64,000 bases of DNA, from NCBI GenBank assembly GCA_038207565.1, contig JBBQZQ010000018.1, positions 1 to 64,000 on the forward strand. The letters are read 5' to 3'. The position numbers and the translations under genes are program-made. Each line of letters starts with the position of its first letter. The first letter of the stretch is position 1. The stretch comes from JALZAI01 sp038207565 (GTDB taxonomy: Bacteria > Actinomycetota > Actinomycetes > Mycobacteriales > Jatrophihabitantaceae). Below the pieces are notes generated by a model. That model was not told the DNA's origin and made no database searches. It was given only the letters and a program-made list of their open reading frames with translations. Shown in pieces: positions 24,883 to 33,203 of the stretch.

Positions 24883-26280
24883 TTACAGCTCGGCCGGGCT
24901 GGCGAGATGCCCTGTCACCGCGGTAGCGGCGGCAACCAGGGGTGAGACCAGATGCGTGCGACCGCCCTTGCCTTGCCGTCCCTCGAAGTTGCGGTTCGAT
25001 GTCGACGCGCTGCGCTCCCCCGGCGCGAGCTGGTCGGGGTTCATTCCCAGACACATCGAGCAACCGGCCTGGCGCCATTCCGCGCCCGCGGCGATGAAGA
25101 TCGCGTCCAGACCTTCCTGTTCAGCCTGCTCGCGCACCCGCATCGAGCCAGGCACGACCAGCATGCGTACTCCTTCGGCGACCTTGCGACCCTCGATGAC
25201 GCCCGCGACGGCTCGCAGATCCTCGATGCGCCCATTGGTGCACGAACCGACGAACACCGTGTCGACCGCGATCTCCCGCAATGGCGTGCCTGCGGTCAGG
25301 CCCATGTAGGCGAGCGCCTTCTCGGCCGACACCCGGTCGCTGTCGTCGTCGAAGCTCGCGGGATCCGGCACCGATTCGCTCAGCGGCGCACCCTGCCCCG
25401 GGTTGGTTCCCCACGTGACGAAGGGGGCGAGCGACGCGGAGTCGAGGACGATCTCCTCGTCGAACTCGGCGTCGTCGTCGGTCCGCAGGCTCGTCCAGTA
25501 TCCGACAGCGGCGTCCCACAGATCGCCGGCGGGGGCGTGCGGGCGTCCCTTCAAGTAGTCGAAGGTGGTCTGGTCGGGAGCGATCATGCCGGCGCGCGCA
25601 CCCCACTCGATGCTCATGTTGCAGACCGTCATCCGGCCCTCCATCGACATCTGCTCGAAGGTCGACCCCCGGTACTCGACCATGAAGCCCTGCCCGCCGC
25701 CCGTCCCCGTCTTCGCGATGACGGCCAGGATGACGTCCTTGGGCGTGACCCCGTCCGGCAGCTCGCCGTTCACGGTGACGGCCAGCGTCTTCGGGCGGTC
25801 CATGGGCAAGGTCTGCGTGGCGAGTACATGCTCGACCTGACTGGTGCCGATGCCGAAGGCGAGCGCGCCGAATGCGCCATGGGTGGAGGTGTGCGAGTCG
25901 CCGCAAACGATCGTCATACCCGGCTGCGTGATCCCGAGCTGCGGTCCGATGACGTGCACGATGCCCTGTTCGGCATCGCCCATCGGATAAAGCCGAATCC
26001 CGAACTCGGCGCAGTTCTTGCGCAGCGTCTCGACCTGCGTGCGGCTGACCGGGTCGGCGATCGGGGCGAAGATGTCGGTCGTCGGGACGTTGTGGTCCTC
26101 GGTGGCGAGGGTGAGGTGCGGACTGTGGACGCTGCGGTTGGCCAGCCGCAGGCCGTCGAACGCCTGCGGGCTGGTGACCTCGTGGATCAGGTGCATGTCG
26201 ACGTAGAGCAGATCAGGTTCGCCGTGCTTGCTGCGTACCACGTGGGTGTCCCAGAGCTTTTCCGCCAGCGTCTTGCCCAT
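24883..26280 (-). CDS. leuC: 3-isopropylmalate dehydratase large subunit
   Basis: The 465-residue LeuC carries the 4Fe-4S cluster and the catalytic site. The cluster cysteines are in VGSCTNGRIEDL (~346-357) and CSMCLGMNPDQL (~409-420). The N-terminal substrate loop is LLYVDMHLIHEVTSPQAFDGL and CGDSHTSTHGAFGALAFGIG is the aconitase signature. The ATG at 26280 is preceded by AGGAGAG. The gene diverges from the IclR regulator, with a shared 59-base region that holds an operator-like palindrome, so leucine-pathway control by that regulator is likely. Confidence 0.96.
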   Translation of the reverse strand: MGKTLAEKLWDTHVVRSKHGEPDLLYVDMHLIHEVTSPQAFDGLRLANRSVHSPHLTLATEDHNVPTTDIFAPIADPVSRTQVETLRKNCAEFGIRLYPMGDAEQGIVHVIGPQLGITQPGMTIVCGDSHTSTHGAFGALAFGIGTSQVEHVLATQTLPMDRPKTLAVTVNGELPDGVTPKDVILAVIAKTGTGGGQGFMVEYRGSTFEQMSMEGRMTVCNMSIEWGARAGMIAPDQTTFDYLKGRPHAPAGDLWDAAVGYWTSLRTDDDAEFDEEIVLDSASLAPFVTWGTNPGQGAPLSESVPDPASFDDDSDRVSAEKALAYMGLTAGTPLREIAVDTVFVGSCTNGRIEDLRAVAGVIEGRKVAEGVRMLVVPGSMRVREQAEQEGLDAIFIAAGAEWRQAGCSMCLGMNPDQLAPGERSASTSNRNFEGRQGKGGRTHLVSPLVAAATAVTGHLASPAEL

Positions 26281-26303
26281 CCCGCATCTCTCCTTGCTCA
26301 GAA

Positions 26304-26333
26304 TTGCTATCTCAACCAGTGAGACTCTAGTAT
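26304..26333 (+). promoter_or_regulatory. leaderless iclR promoter with internal palindrome
   Basis: TTGCTA (26304-26309) and TAGTAT (26328-26333) are 18 bases apart. Six bases separate the -10 from the ATG at 26340, so transcription should start at or next to the start codon (leaderless mRNA). The spacer holds TCTCA-accag-TGAGA (26310-26324), a perfect 5-base inverted repeat that would be a good operator for the regulator itself and for leuCD on the other side. Confidence 0.6.
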
Positions 26334-26339
26334 CGCTTT

Positions 26340-27092
26340 ATGGGAAAGGCTAGCAGCGCTCGTCAAGCCAGCGGGATCGGCGTGGTGGACAAGACCGTCG
26401 CGATCATGGCTGCCGTCGCCGGCGGCCCGCGCACGCTGGCCGAGCTGGTCGAGGTCACTGCGCTGCCCCGCGCCACCGCGCACCGGCTCGCCGTCGCGCT
26501 CGAGGTGCACCGGCTCGTCAGCCGTGACGGCGAGGGACGGTTCGTGCTCGGCCCGCGAATCGGCGAGTTCGCCGCCGCGCTACCGGACGCACTCGTCGCT
26601 GCTGCTGTGCCGGTGCTGGCGTGGGTGCGCGACGAGTGCGGCGAGAGCGCGCAGCTCTACCAGCGCGACGGCACCGATCGGGTGTGCATCGCCGCCGCCG
26701 AACGGACGTCCGGGCTGCGGACCACGGTCCCGGTGGGCGCCCGCTTACCGCTTACCGCCGGCTCGGGCGCGCAGGTCCTGTGTGCGTGGGCGGAGCCGTC
26801 CTCGCTCGGCGAACTGCTCGCCGGGTCGGAATTCACACCGCGCCTGCTCGCGGACGTGCGCCGGCGTGGCTGGGCACACTCGGTGGCGCAGCGCGAGGCG
26901 GGCGTCGCTTCGGTGTCCGCACCGGTGCTGGACCCGGCGGGCGGCCTGCTCGCCGCTATCTCGATCTCCGGGCCGATCGAGCGGCTGGGGCGTACGCCCG
27001 GTCAGCGCTACGCACCGGTGCTCGTCGAGGGAGCCCGCCGGATCGCCGGAACCCTGCCGAACGGGGCCGGTGGAAGTGTCAGGCAACCCTGA
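26340..27092 (+). CDS. IclR-family regulator (LtbR/NdgR-like) of leucine biosynthesis
   Basis: This 250-residue regulator has the IclR N-terminal winged helix (VVDKTVAIMAAVAGGPRTLAELVEVTALPRATAHRLAVAL, residues ~15-54) and a C-terminal effector domain (LYQRDGTDRVCIAAAERTSGLRTTVPVGARLPL to ISISGPIERLG). Homologues sit divergent from leuCD in most actinobacteria and repress or activate leucine and other amino-acid genes. The ATG at 26340 appears to be read from a leaderless transcript. Its end overlaps the convergent DUF2071 gene by 14 bases. Confidence 0.9.
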   Translation: MGKASSARQASGIGVVDKTVAIMAAVAGGPRTLAELVEVTALPRATAHRLAVALEVHRLVSRDGEGRFVLGPRIGEFAAALPDALVAAAVPVLAWVRDECGESAQLYQRDGTDRVCIAAAERTSGLRTTVPVGARLPLTAGSGAQVLCAWAEPSSLGELLAGSEFTPRLLADVRRRGWAHSVAQREAGVASVSAPVLDPAGGLLAAISISGPIERLGRTPGQRYAPVLVEGARRIAGTLPNGAGGSVRQP

Positions 27093-27813
27093 CGGGCCGG
27101 CCGAATCGCGTGCGCACCCCCGGTGACCAGAGCGGGCGTAGCTGCTGCCCGGCGACCTGCACACCGCTCGCGTCGAGCAGGTCGTCACGCAGTTCGAGCA
27201 CCTCGGCCGTGTGCAGCGGCCAGCTGTCGTGCTCGTTCGGCACCCAGACGGTGCGGCGGGCGGCTCGGGTGTGGGCGCCCCAGCGGGCGGTCAGCCAGAT
27301 CTCCAGGGGCGTCGGTCGCACCAGCTCGCCGACACGCAGCGCGAGGTGGCTCTGCAACCCGCGTCTCGGCCACCGGCGCACGCAGTCGTAGGCCACGACG
27401 TCGCCATCGCGACGCAGTGTCATCCGCGACCACGTGTACGGAATCCCGAAGGCTGCCCGGGCGAACGGGACGATCGCGAGACGCGCCGTGTCCAGCGAGC
27501 GGAACAGCACGCCGTGCCGTCTCGCGTCATCGACCGAGTAGAGCCGGATGTTGGTCTCCAGGAAATTGCCGAAGTACGGCACGCTGCGCCTGGATGTGAA
27601 CCCGGCCCCTCGCATCTCGAACGGCACCAGCCCGACGTAGGTGAACCCGTCGTCGAACACGTCCGGACGCGTGCCGGGCGGGAACATCCCGGCCACCTGT
27701 TCCGGACGCACCGGCCAGTGCACGAACGCCAGGTTGCACCAGCGCTGGTCGAAGATGACCGGCCCACGCAGAGCAGGCGCCGAGATCGGGTAACCGTCCA
27801 GAGCAGACCTCAC
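27079..27813 (-). CDS. DUF2071 (YqjF-like) protein
   Basis: This 244-residue protein belongs to DUF2071: FDQRWCNLAFVHWPVRPEQVAGMFPPG near residues 21-47, FTYVGLVPFEMRGAGF (~57-72), FLETNIRLYSVDD (~84-96), and an LRVGELVRPTPLEIWLTARWGAH segment. DUF2071 resembles the acetoacetate decarboxylase fold, but catalytic residues cannot be judged here. The GTG start overlaps the stop of the aldehyde dehydrogenase by four bases (GTGA), so the two are probably co-translated. The role is unknown. Confidence 0.8.
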   Translation of the reverse strand: MRSALDGYPISAPALRGPVIFDQRWCNLAFVHWPVRPEQVAGMFPPGTRPDVFDDGFTYVGLVPFEMRGAGFTSRRSVPYFGNFLETNIRLYSVDDARRHGVLFRSLDTARLAIVPFARAAFGIPYTWSRMTLRRDGDVVAYDCVRRWPRRGLQSHLALRVGELVRPTPLEIWLTARWGAHTRAARRTVWVPNEHDSWPLHTAEVLELRDDLLDASGVQVAGQQLRPLWSPGVRTRFGRPVRVA

Positions 27814-29252
27814 CAGCTGGTGGCGACGTAGGTCGTCTCCAGGTATTCGTCGATCCCCTCGAAGCCGCCCTCTCGTCCGAGCCCGGACTGCTTCACACCG
27901 CCGAAGGGGGCAGCCGGGTCCGACACGATCCCCCGGTTCAACCCGACCATGCCGACCTCGAGACGCTCGCAGACCCGCAGGCCGCGGGCGAGCGAACCGC
28001 TGTACACGTAACCGGTCAGCCCCATCTCGGTGTCGTTCGCAACCGCCAGTGCGTCGTCCTCGTCGCGGACCGAGACGATGGCGGCCACCGGGCCGAACAC
28101 CTCCTCGGTGGCGGCGGCGGAGTCGCGCGGAACGCCGGTGAGCACCGTCGCGGGGTAGAAGAACCCGGCGCCGGACGGGCGCTCACCGCCGAGCACGGCG
28201 GACGCCCCCGCTTCGACGGTCCGGGCGACCTTGTCGGCGATCCCGTCGACCGCTCGCTTGTTGATCATCGGACCGAGCTGGGTGTCCTCGGACGTGCCGG
28301 GACCCATGCGCAGCGCGCCCATCTTCTCTGCGAGCCTCGCCGCGAACGACTCGGCCACCGACTCCTGCACCAGGAAACGGTTCGCGGCGGTGCACGCCTG
28401 CCCGCCATTGCGCATCTTGGCCAGCATCGCGCCCTCGACCGCGGCATCGAGATCCGCGTCGTCCAGGACGATGAACGGGTCGTTGCCGCCGAGCTCCATC
28501 GAGCAGTTGACGATGCGGTCCGCAGCCTGCTTGAGCAGCTGCCGACCCACCCCGGTCGAGCCGGTGAACGACAACTTGCGCACCCGCGGGTCTTGCAACG
28601 CCGTGGTCACCAGCTCACCGGGCTTGTCGGTGGTCACAACGTTGAGCACCCCGGCAGGTGCGCCCGCTTCCGTGAGCAGCTGCGCGAGAGCGAGGACGGT
28701 CAGCGGGGTGTCCTCGGCCGGCTTCAGCACGACCGCACAGCCCGCCGCGAGTGCCGGCCCGATCTTGCGGGTGGCCATGGCTGCCGGGAAGTTCCACGGG
28801 GTGAGCAACAACGCGACACCGACCGGCCTGCGGAACGTCAGGATCCGGTTCGCGCCGGACGGGGCGGTACGCAGCTCGCCGCCGATGCGTACCGCCTCCT
28901 CTGCGAACCAGCGGAAGAACTCAGCTGCGTAGGTGACCTCGCCGCGGGCGTCGGTCAGCGATTTGCCCATCTCCAGCGACATCAGGAACGCGAGCTCCTC
29001 GCGCCGCTCGATCATCAGCTCGAACGCGCGACGCAGCACCTCGCCGCGCTCGCGCGGCGGGGTGGCCGCCCATCCCGGCTGCGCCGCAGCCGCTGCCGAC
29101 ACCGCACGCGTGACGTCGTCCGCACCCGCTCGTGGCACGGACGCGATCTCCTCGCCCGTGGAGGGATCGAGGACGGCGAAGCTGCCGCCAGACCCCCCGC
29201 ACCACTTGCCGTCGACAAACATTTCGGTGGGCGTGCCGGTGGGAAGACTCAT
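27810..29252 (-). CDS. NAD(P)-dependent succinate-semialdehyde dehydrogenase family enzyme
   Basis: This 480-residue aldehyde dehydrogenase oxidises an aldehyde with NAD(P). The catalytic cysteine is in NGGQACTAANRF (~270), the glutamate is in MELGGNDPFIVLDDAD (~245), and the cofactor motif is FTGSTGVGRQLLKQA (~222). The best family match by eye is the succinate-semialdehyde type, but a role on another semialdehyde from the nearby box pathway cannot be excluded. The ATG at 29252 is chosen; the ribosome binding site lies inside a hairpin. It is coupled to DUF2071 at its end. Confidence 0.85.
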   Translation of the reverse strand: MSLPTGTPTEMFVDGKWCGGSGGSFAVLDPSTGEEIASVPRAGADDVTRAVSAAAAAQPGWAATPPRERGEVLRRAFELMIERREELAFLMSLEMGKSLTDARGEVTYAAEFFRWFAEEAVRIGGELRTAPSGANRILTFRRPVGVALLLTPWNFPAAMATRKIGPALAAGCAVVLKPAEDTPLTVLALAQLLTEAGAPAGVLNVVTTDKPGELVTTALQDPRVRKLSFTGSTGVGRQLLKQAADRIVNCSMELGGNDPFIVLDDADLDAAVEGAMLAKMRNGGQACTAANRFLVQESVAESFAARLAEKMGALRMGPGTSEDTQLGPMINKRAVDGIADKVARTVEAGASAVLGGERPSGAGFFYPATVLTGVPRDSAAATEEVFGPVAAIVSVRDEDDALAVANDTEMGLTGYVYSGSLARGLRVCERLEVGMVGLNRGIVSDPAAPFGGVKQSGLGREGGFEGIDEYLETTYVATSW

Positions 29253-29255
29253 GCC

Positions 29256-29282
29256 CCCCAGCTTGCCACTCGGCAAGCGGGG
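29256..29282 (-). promoter_or_regulatory. hairpin over the aldehyde dehydrogenase ribosome binding site
   Basis: On the minus strand CCCC-G-CTTGCC, a four-base loop GAGT, and GGCAAG-CT-GGGG form a stem ending three bases before the ATG. The GGGG at its foot is the only Shine-Dalgarno-like sequence for the gene, so folding would hide it. Whether it is regulated is unknown. Confidence 0.4.
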
Positions 29283-29338
29283 TCGGTCCAGCCGCTTGCA
29301 ATGGTTCGCGACATCACTGCGGGCTATCGTCGATACGC

Positions 29339-30595
29339 ATGCGGGCCGATGAGTTCCGCGACAGCGCAGAGGTAGGCGGGACGGCGCTCGCGGAGATCGC
29401 CGATCTCGTCAATGAGGTTCATGGCGCTGTCTCAACGCGCTTGTTCGACCTGGTCGGACCGGTCGGTGCGCCGGCGCGGGCTCTGCACGACGCCGTGTCA
29501 GCCGTCGCCTTCGGCAGCACCCGCCTCGGGCTACGCACCATCCCGGCGGTCGGGGGGATCGTCGCCGCGGCATTGCGCCGCCCGAGCGCTGACTCGGTCG
29601 CCGACACCGTGCGCGGCCACTTCGCGCTCGGCGCGCTCAACGGTTGGATGGGTGACCGGCTCGCTGCCGAAGGACGGTCGCTCGCGGCGGACATGACGCT
29701 GCGGACCCGCACCGGCCGGTTGCGCTGCACAGCCGAGAACGTCGTCCACGACCTAGGTGGCGAGGTGAGCGGCCGCATTGTCGTCTTCGCGCACGGCTTG
29801 TGCGGGAACGATCGGGCGTGGGGCATGGGCGCCGAGAAGAACTTCGGCGACCACCGGGTCACCTACGGCTCGCTGTTGCGCGAGGAGGACGGTTGGACAC
29901 CGCTCTACCTGAACTACAACAGCGGGCTGCACATCTCCGACAACGGGCACCGGCTCGCCGAATCGCTCGAGTCGGTCGTCGCCTACTGGCCCGTCCCCGT
30001 CACCGAGATCGCGCTCGTCGGGCATTCGATGGGCGGGCTCGTCGTGCGCTCTGCAGCGCACCAGGCCGCCGCGGACGAGCTGAGCTGGGTCCGGGCGCTG
30101 CGCCACATCGTGGGCCTCGGCACACCCCACCTCGGTGCGCCGCTGGAACGATTCACCAACGCCAGGATGCACGCGCTGGCCCGACTGCCCGAGACCCGGC
30201 CGTTCGCGACATACCTCAACCGACGCAGTGCGGGCATCAAAGACCTGCGCTACGGCTCAGTCGTCGAGCAGGACTGGTCGGGTTTCGACCCGGACGAACG
30301 GCTGACCGACCGCTGCACGCCACCGAGCCTGCTCCCCGACGTGGCGTACTCGATGGCCGCGGCCACGCTGTCGCGCGAACCGAACGGTTTGTTGGCCCAC
30401 GATCTGTTCGTGCACCACCTCAGCGCACACGGGGCGGGGTCGAACCGGCGCATGGGCTTCGCGCAGGACCGGTTGTTCCACCTGGGCGGCAGGCATCATT
30501 TCCATCTGCTCAGCGACCCACTCGTCTATCGGCAGCTGCGGAGCTGGCTCGCGGGCGCTGACGGCGCCACACCACCTAACCGCGACGCGGTCTGA
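29339..30595 (+). CDS. alpha/beta hydrolase, lipase-like
   Basis: This 418-residue protein has a helical N-terminal region (~1-130) followed by an alpha/beta-hydrolase fold. RIVVFAHGLCGNDRAWG (~142-158) gives the oxyanion region, and ALVGHSMGGLVVRSA (~223-237) the nucleophile serine; a C-terminal histidine is likely in LGGRHHFHLLSDP. It looks like an esterase or lipase acting on acyl esters; the substrate is unknown and no signal peptide is seen. The ATG at 29339 is eight bases after TATCGT, a possible -10 for a leaderless transcript. Confidence 0.8.
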   Translation: MRADEFRDSAEVGGTALAEIADLVNEVHGAVSTRLFDLVGPVGAPARALHDAVSAVAFGSTRLGLRTIPAVGGIVAAALRRPSADSVADTVRGHFALGALNGWMGDRLAAEGRSLAADMTLRTRTGRLRCTAENVVHDLGGEVSGRIVVFAHGLCGNDRAWGMGAEKNFGDHRVTYGSLLREEDGWTPLYLNYNSGLHISDNGHRLAESLESVVAYWPVPVTEIALVGHSMGGLVVRSAAHQAAADELSWVRALRHIVGLGTPHLGAPLERFTNARMHALARLPETRPFATYLNRRSAGIKDLRYGSVVEQDWSGFDPDERLTDRCTPPSLLPDVAYSMAAATLSREPNGLLAHDLFVHHLSAHGAGSNRRMGFAQDRLFHLGGRHHFHLLSDPLVYRQLRSWLAGADGATPPNRDAV

Positions 30596-30641
30596 CTGCC
30601 GTCGCGTACTCGCCGAACGCCTCAGCGCCCATACTGGCGAC

Positions 30642-32594
30642 GTGGCCGAACAGATCTGGACGCCCGACCCGAGCGTGGTCGCGTCTGCTCGTATCACCGC
30701 GTTCACCCGCCTCGCCGAAGAGCGGGCCGGCACGGCATTCGCCGACTACGACGCGCTGTTGCGCTGGTCGGTCGATGAGCTGGAGGGGTTCTGGCGCTGC
30801 GTGTGGGACTTCTTCGACATCCGGGCAGCCACCGGCAGCGACACCGTCCTGGACTCATCCGAGATGCCCGGCGCGCGCTGGTTCCCGGGTGCGACGCTGA
30901 ACTACGTGGACCAGGTGTTCCGCGACCGCCCCGCTGACGGCGTAGCCGTCATCGAGGCGGACGAGGCGGGACGCCATGTCGAGCTGAGCTGGGCGGACCT
31001 GCGGCGCCAGGTCGGCGCCTTGGCTGACACACTGCGCGAGCACGGCGTGACTGCCGGTGAACGCGTCGTTGCCTACCTGCCGAACGGGATCGAGGCGATC
31101 GTCGCGTTCCTCGCCACCGCCTCGCTCGGTGCGATCTGGTCCGCGTGCGGAATGGACTACGCACCGACTGCGGCGCTAGGCCGCTTCGGGCAGCTCGAGC
31201 CGGTGGTGTTCGTGACCGCCGACGGTTACCGCAACGGCGGCAGGACCTTCGACCGCGGCTCGGCCGTCGCCGACATCCGCGCCGGGCTGCCGTCGTTGCG
31301 CGCCACGGTTGCCGCCGAGCGAATCGGCCGGGCCACTCCTCCCGACGCACTGCCGTGGCGGGATGCAATCGCCGGGTCTGCCCCGCTCGAGCCGACTCCG
31401 GTGCCATTCGACCACCCGCTGTGGGTGCTGTTCTCCTCCGGCACGACCGGCCTGCCCAAAGGCATCGTCCACGGTCATGGCGGCGTGCTGCTCGAACACC
31501 TCAAGGCCATTGCGTTGCAGATAGACACCGGCTCCGGCGACGTGTTCTGGTGGTACACCACGCCCAGCTGGATGATGTGGAACTTCCAGGTCGCCGGACT
31601 GCTCACGGGTGCGACGATCGTGGCCTACGACGGTTCCCCCGCTCATCCCAGCACGGACGCGGTGTGGGCGCTGACCGAACGGCTCGGCGTGACCGTGCTC
31701 GGCACCAGCCCGGCCTACCTTGCGGCCTGCGCGAAGGCGGGACTGAACCCGGGCGGCGAGCACGACCTGAGCCGGCTGCGCACCCTCGGCGTCACCGGTT
31801 CCACCCTGCCGACACCGTTGTCCCACTGGGCTGTCGAGCACGTGGGCGAGCATGTCCAGGTGGGGTCGATGTCGGGCGGAACCGATGTGGTGACTGCCTT
31901 CTGCGGGTCGGCTCCGAACGTCCCGGTGTGGGCGGGTGAGCTCTCCGCGGCCGACCTCGGTGTCGCCCTGGACGCATTCGACGAGGACGGCAACAGCGTG
32001 CGCGGCGAAGTCGGTGAGCTCGTGGTCACGAAGCCGATGCCGTCGATGCCGGTGATGTTCTGGGACGACCCCGACGGATCGCGCTACCGCGACGCCTACT
32101 TCGACCGGTTCCCCGGAGTGTGGCGCCACGGCGACTGGATCACCATCACCGAGCGCGGCAGTGTCGAGATGCACGGCCGCTCGGACGCGACGCTGAACCG
32201 GAACGGGATCCGGATGGGATCAGCAGACATCTACGAAGCCGTGGAGCAGTTGCCGGAGGTCACCGAGTCGCTGGTCATCGGGATCGATGAGGAGGGCGGC
32301 GGTTACTGGATGCCCCTGTTCGTCACGCTCGGCGACGGCGGCGAACTCGACGACGACCTGGTCGCCCGGATCAAGGCCGCGGTCCGCTCCCACGCGTCGC
32401 CGCGGCACGTCCCGGACGAGGTCATCGCGGCTCCCGGCATCCCGCACACCCGCACCGGAAAGAAGCTCGAGGTGCCGGTCAAGCGCATGGTGCAGGGCAC
32501 CGCCACCGCCAAGACTTTCGACGCCGGCAGCGTCGACGCCCCGGAGCTGCTGGACTGGTACCGCGAAGTCGGCCGACGTCACCGGGAGATCTGA
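30642..32594 (+). CDS. acetoacetate--CoA ligase
   Basis: This 650-residue enzyme of the ANL (AMP-forming ligase) superfamily activates acetoacetate to acetoacetyl-CoA, which thiolase can split. The N-terminal ACS-type domain has FWRCVWDFFDI and the GARWFPGATLNYVDQV segment typical of acetoacetyl-CoA synthetase. The phosphate-binding P-loop is LFSSGTTGLPKGIVHGHGG (~262-280), followed by WWYTTPSWMMWNFQVAGL and SDATLNRNGIRMGSADIY with the C-terminal lysine in RTGKKLEVPVKRM. The GTG start is six bases after CATACT, a possible -10. The stop codon lies in a tandem repeat. Confidence 0.9.
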   Translation: MAEQIWTPDPSVVASARITAFTRLAEERAGTAFADYDALLRWSVDELEGFWRCVWDFFDIRAATGSDTVLDSSEMPGARWFPGATLNYVDQVFRDRPADGVAVIEADEAGRHVELSWADLRRQVGALADTLREHGVTAGERVVAYLPNGIEAIVAFLATASLGAIWSACGMDYAPTAALGRFGQLEPVVFVTADGYRNGGRTFDRGSAVADIRAGLPSLRATVAAERIGRATPPDALPWRDAIAGSAPLEPTPVPFDHPLWVLFSSGTTGLPKGIVHGHGGVLLEHLKAIALQIDTGSGDVFWWYTTPSWMMWNFQVAGLLTGATIVAYDGSPAHPSTDAVWALTERLGVTVLGTSPAYLAACAKAGLNPGGEHDLSRLRTLGVTGSTLPTPLSHWAVEHVGEHVQVGSMSGGTDVVTAFCGSAPNVPVWAGELSAADLGVALDAFDEDGNSVRGEVGELVVTKPMPSMPVMFWDDPDGSRYRDAYFDRFPGVWRHGDWITITERGSVEMHGRSDATLNRNGIRMGSADIYEAVEQLPEVTESLVIGIDEEGGGYWMPLFVTLGDGGELDDDLVARIKAAVRSHASPRHVPDEVIAAPGIPHTRTGKKLEVPVKRMVQGTATAKTFDAGSVDAPELLDWYREVGRRHREI

Positions 32595-32640
32595 CAGCGG
32601 GAGGTCTGACAGCGGGAGGTCTGACAGCGGGAGGTCTGAC
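32590..32640. repeat. 15-base tandem repeat carrying successive stop codons
   Basis: TCTGACAGCGGGAGG occurs at 32590-32604, 32605-32619 and 32620-32634, with a fourth partial copy at 32635-32640. The copies are exact. Because the unit is a multiple of three, the acetoacetate ligase frame meets TGA in each copy (32592, 32607, 32622 and 32637). Each unit also holds the Shine-Dalgarno-like GGGAGG before the next gene at 32661. Confidence 0.95.
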
Positions 32641-32660
32641 CGCGCTCTAGTGTCGAGCGG

Positions 32661-33164
32661 GTGGACAGTGCACAGGTCTTGCTGGACGGGTTCGCACGGA
32701 TCCGCGCTCTGGTGCCGCAGGTCGTCGACGGGCTGAGCGAGGACCGGCTCTCCCGCCGGCCGAGCGCGGGCGCGAACTCGATGGCCTGGCTGGTCTGGCA
32801 CGCGACGCGCGTGCTCGACGACCACGTCGCCGACGTCGCCCAACACGGGCAGGTGTGGGTGGAGAACGGCTGGGCGCAGCGCTTCGGACTCGAGCTGCCG
32901 GAAACCGACACGGGCTACGGGCACCGGGCCGAGGACGTGGCGAAGGTGCGCGCGCCGGCCGAGCTCCTCGTCGGGTATTACCGGGCCACGGCTGACATGG
33001 CCGATCACTTCGTGGCCGGCCTGACCGCCGCGGACCTCGATCGAGTGGTCGACTCGAACTGGAACCCGCCGGTCACCCTCGGGGTCCGGCTCGTGAGCGT
33101 GCTCTCCGACGGCCTGCAGCATCTCGGTCAGGCGGCATACCTGCGTGGTCTGCAGGCCGACTGA
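32661..33164 (+). CDS. DinB-fold protein (DUF664 / mycothiol-dependent type)
   Basis: This 167-residue protein has the four-helix DinB fold: LLDGFARIRALVPQVVDGL, then MAWLVWHATRVLDDHVADV with the first histidines (H47 and H54), a central YYRATADMADHFVAGL helix and GLQHLGQAAYLRGL with the last histidine (HxxxA). Three histidines in these places fit the metal site seen in mycothiol-dependent transferases. The substrate is unknown. The GTG start lies seven bases after TAGTGT, a possible -10 for leaderless expression; the only ribosome-binding-like words are in the repeat upstream. Confidence 0.75.
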   Translation: MDSAQVLLDGFARIRALVPQVVDGLSEDRLSRRPSAGANSMAWLVWHATRVLDDHVADVAQHGQVWVENGWAQRFGLELPETDTGYGHRAEDVAKVRAPAELLVGYYRATADMADHFVAGLTAADLDRVVDSNWNPPVTLGVRLVSVLSDGLQHLGQAAYLRGLQAD

Positions 33165-33203
33165 CAGTGACCACGGTTCGCGCGGCGCCACGTACGGTGA
33201 GGT

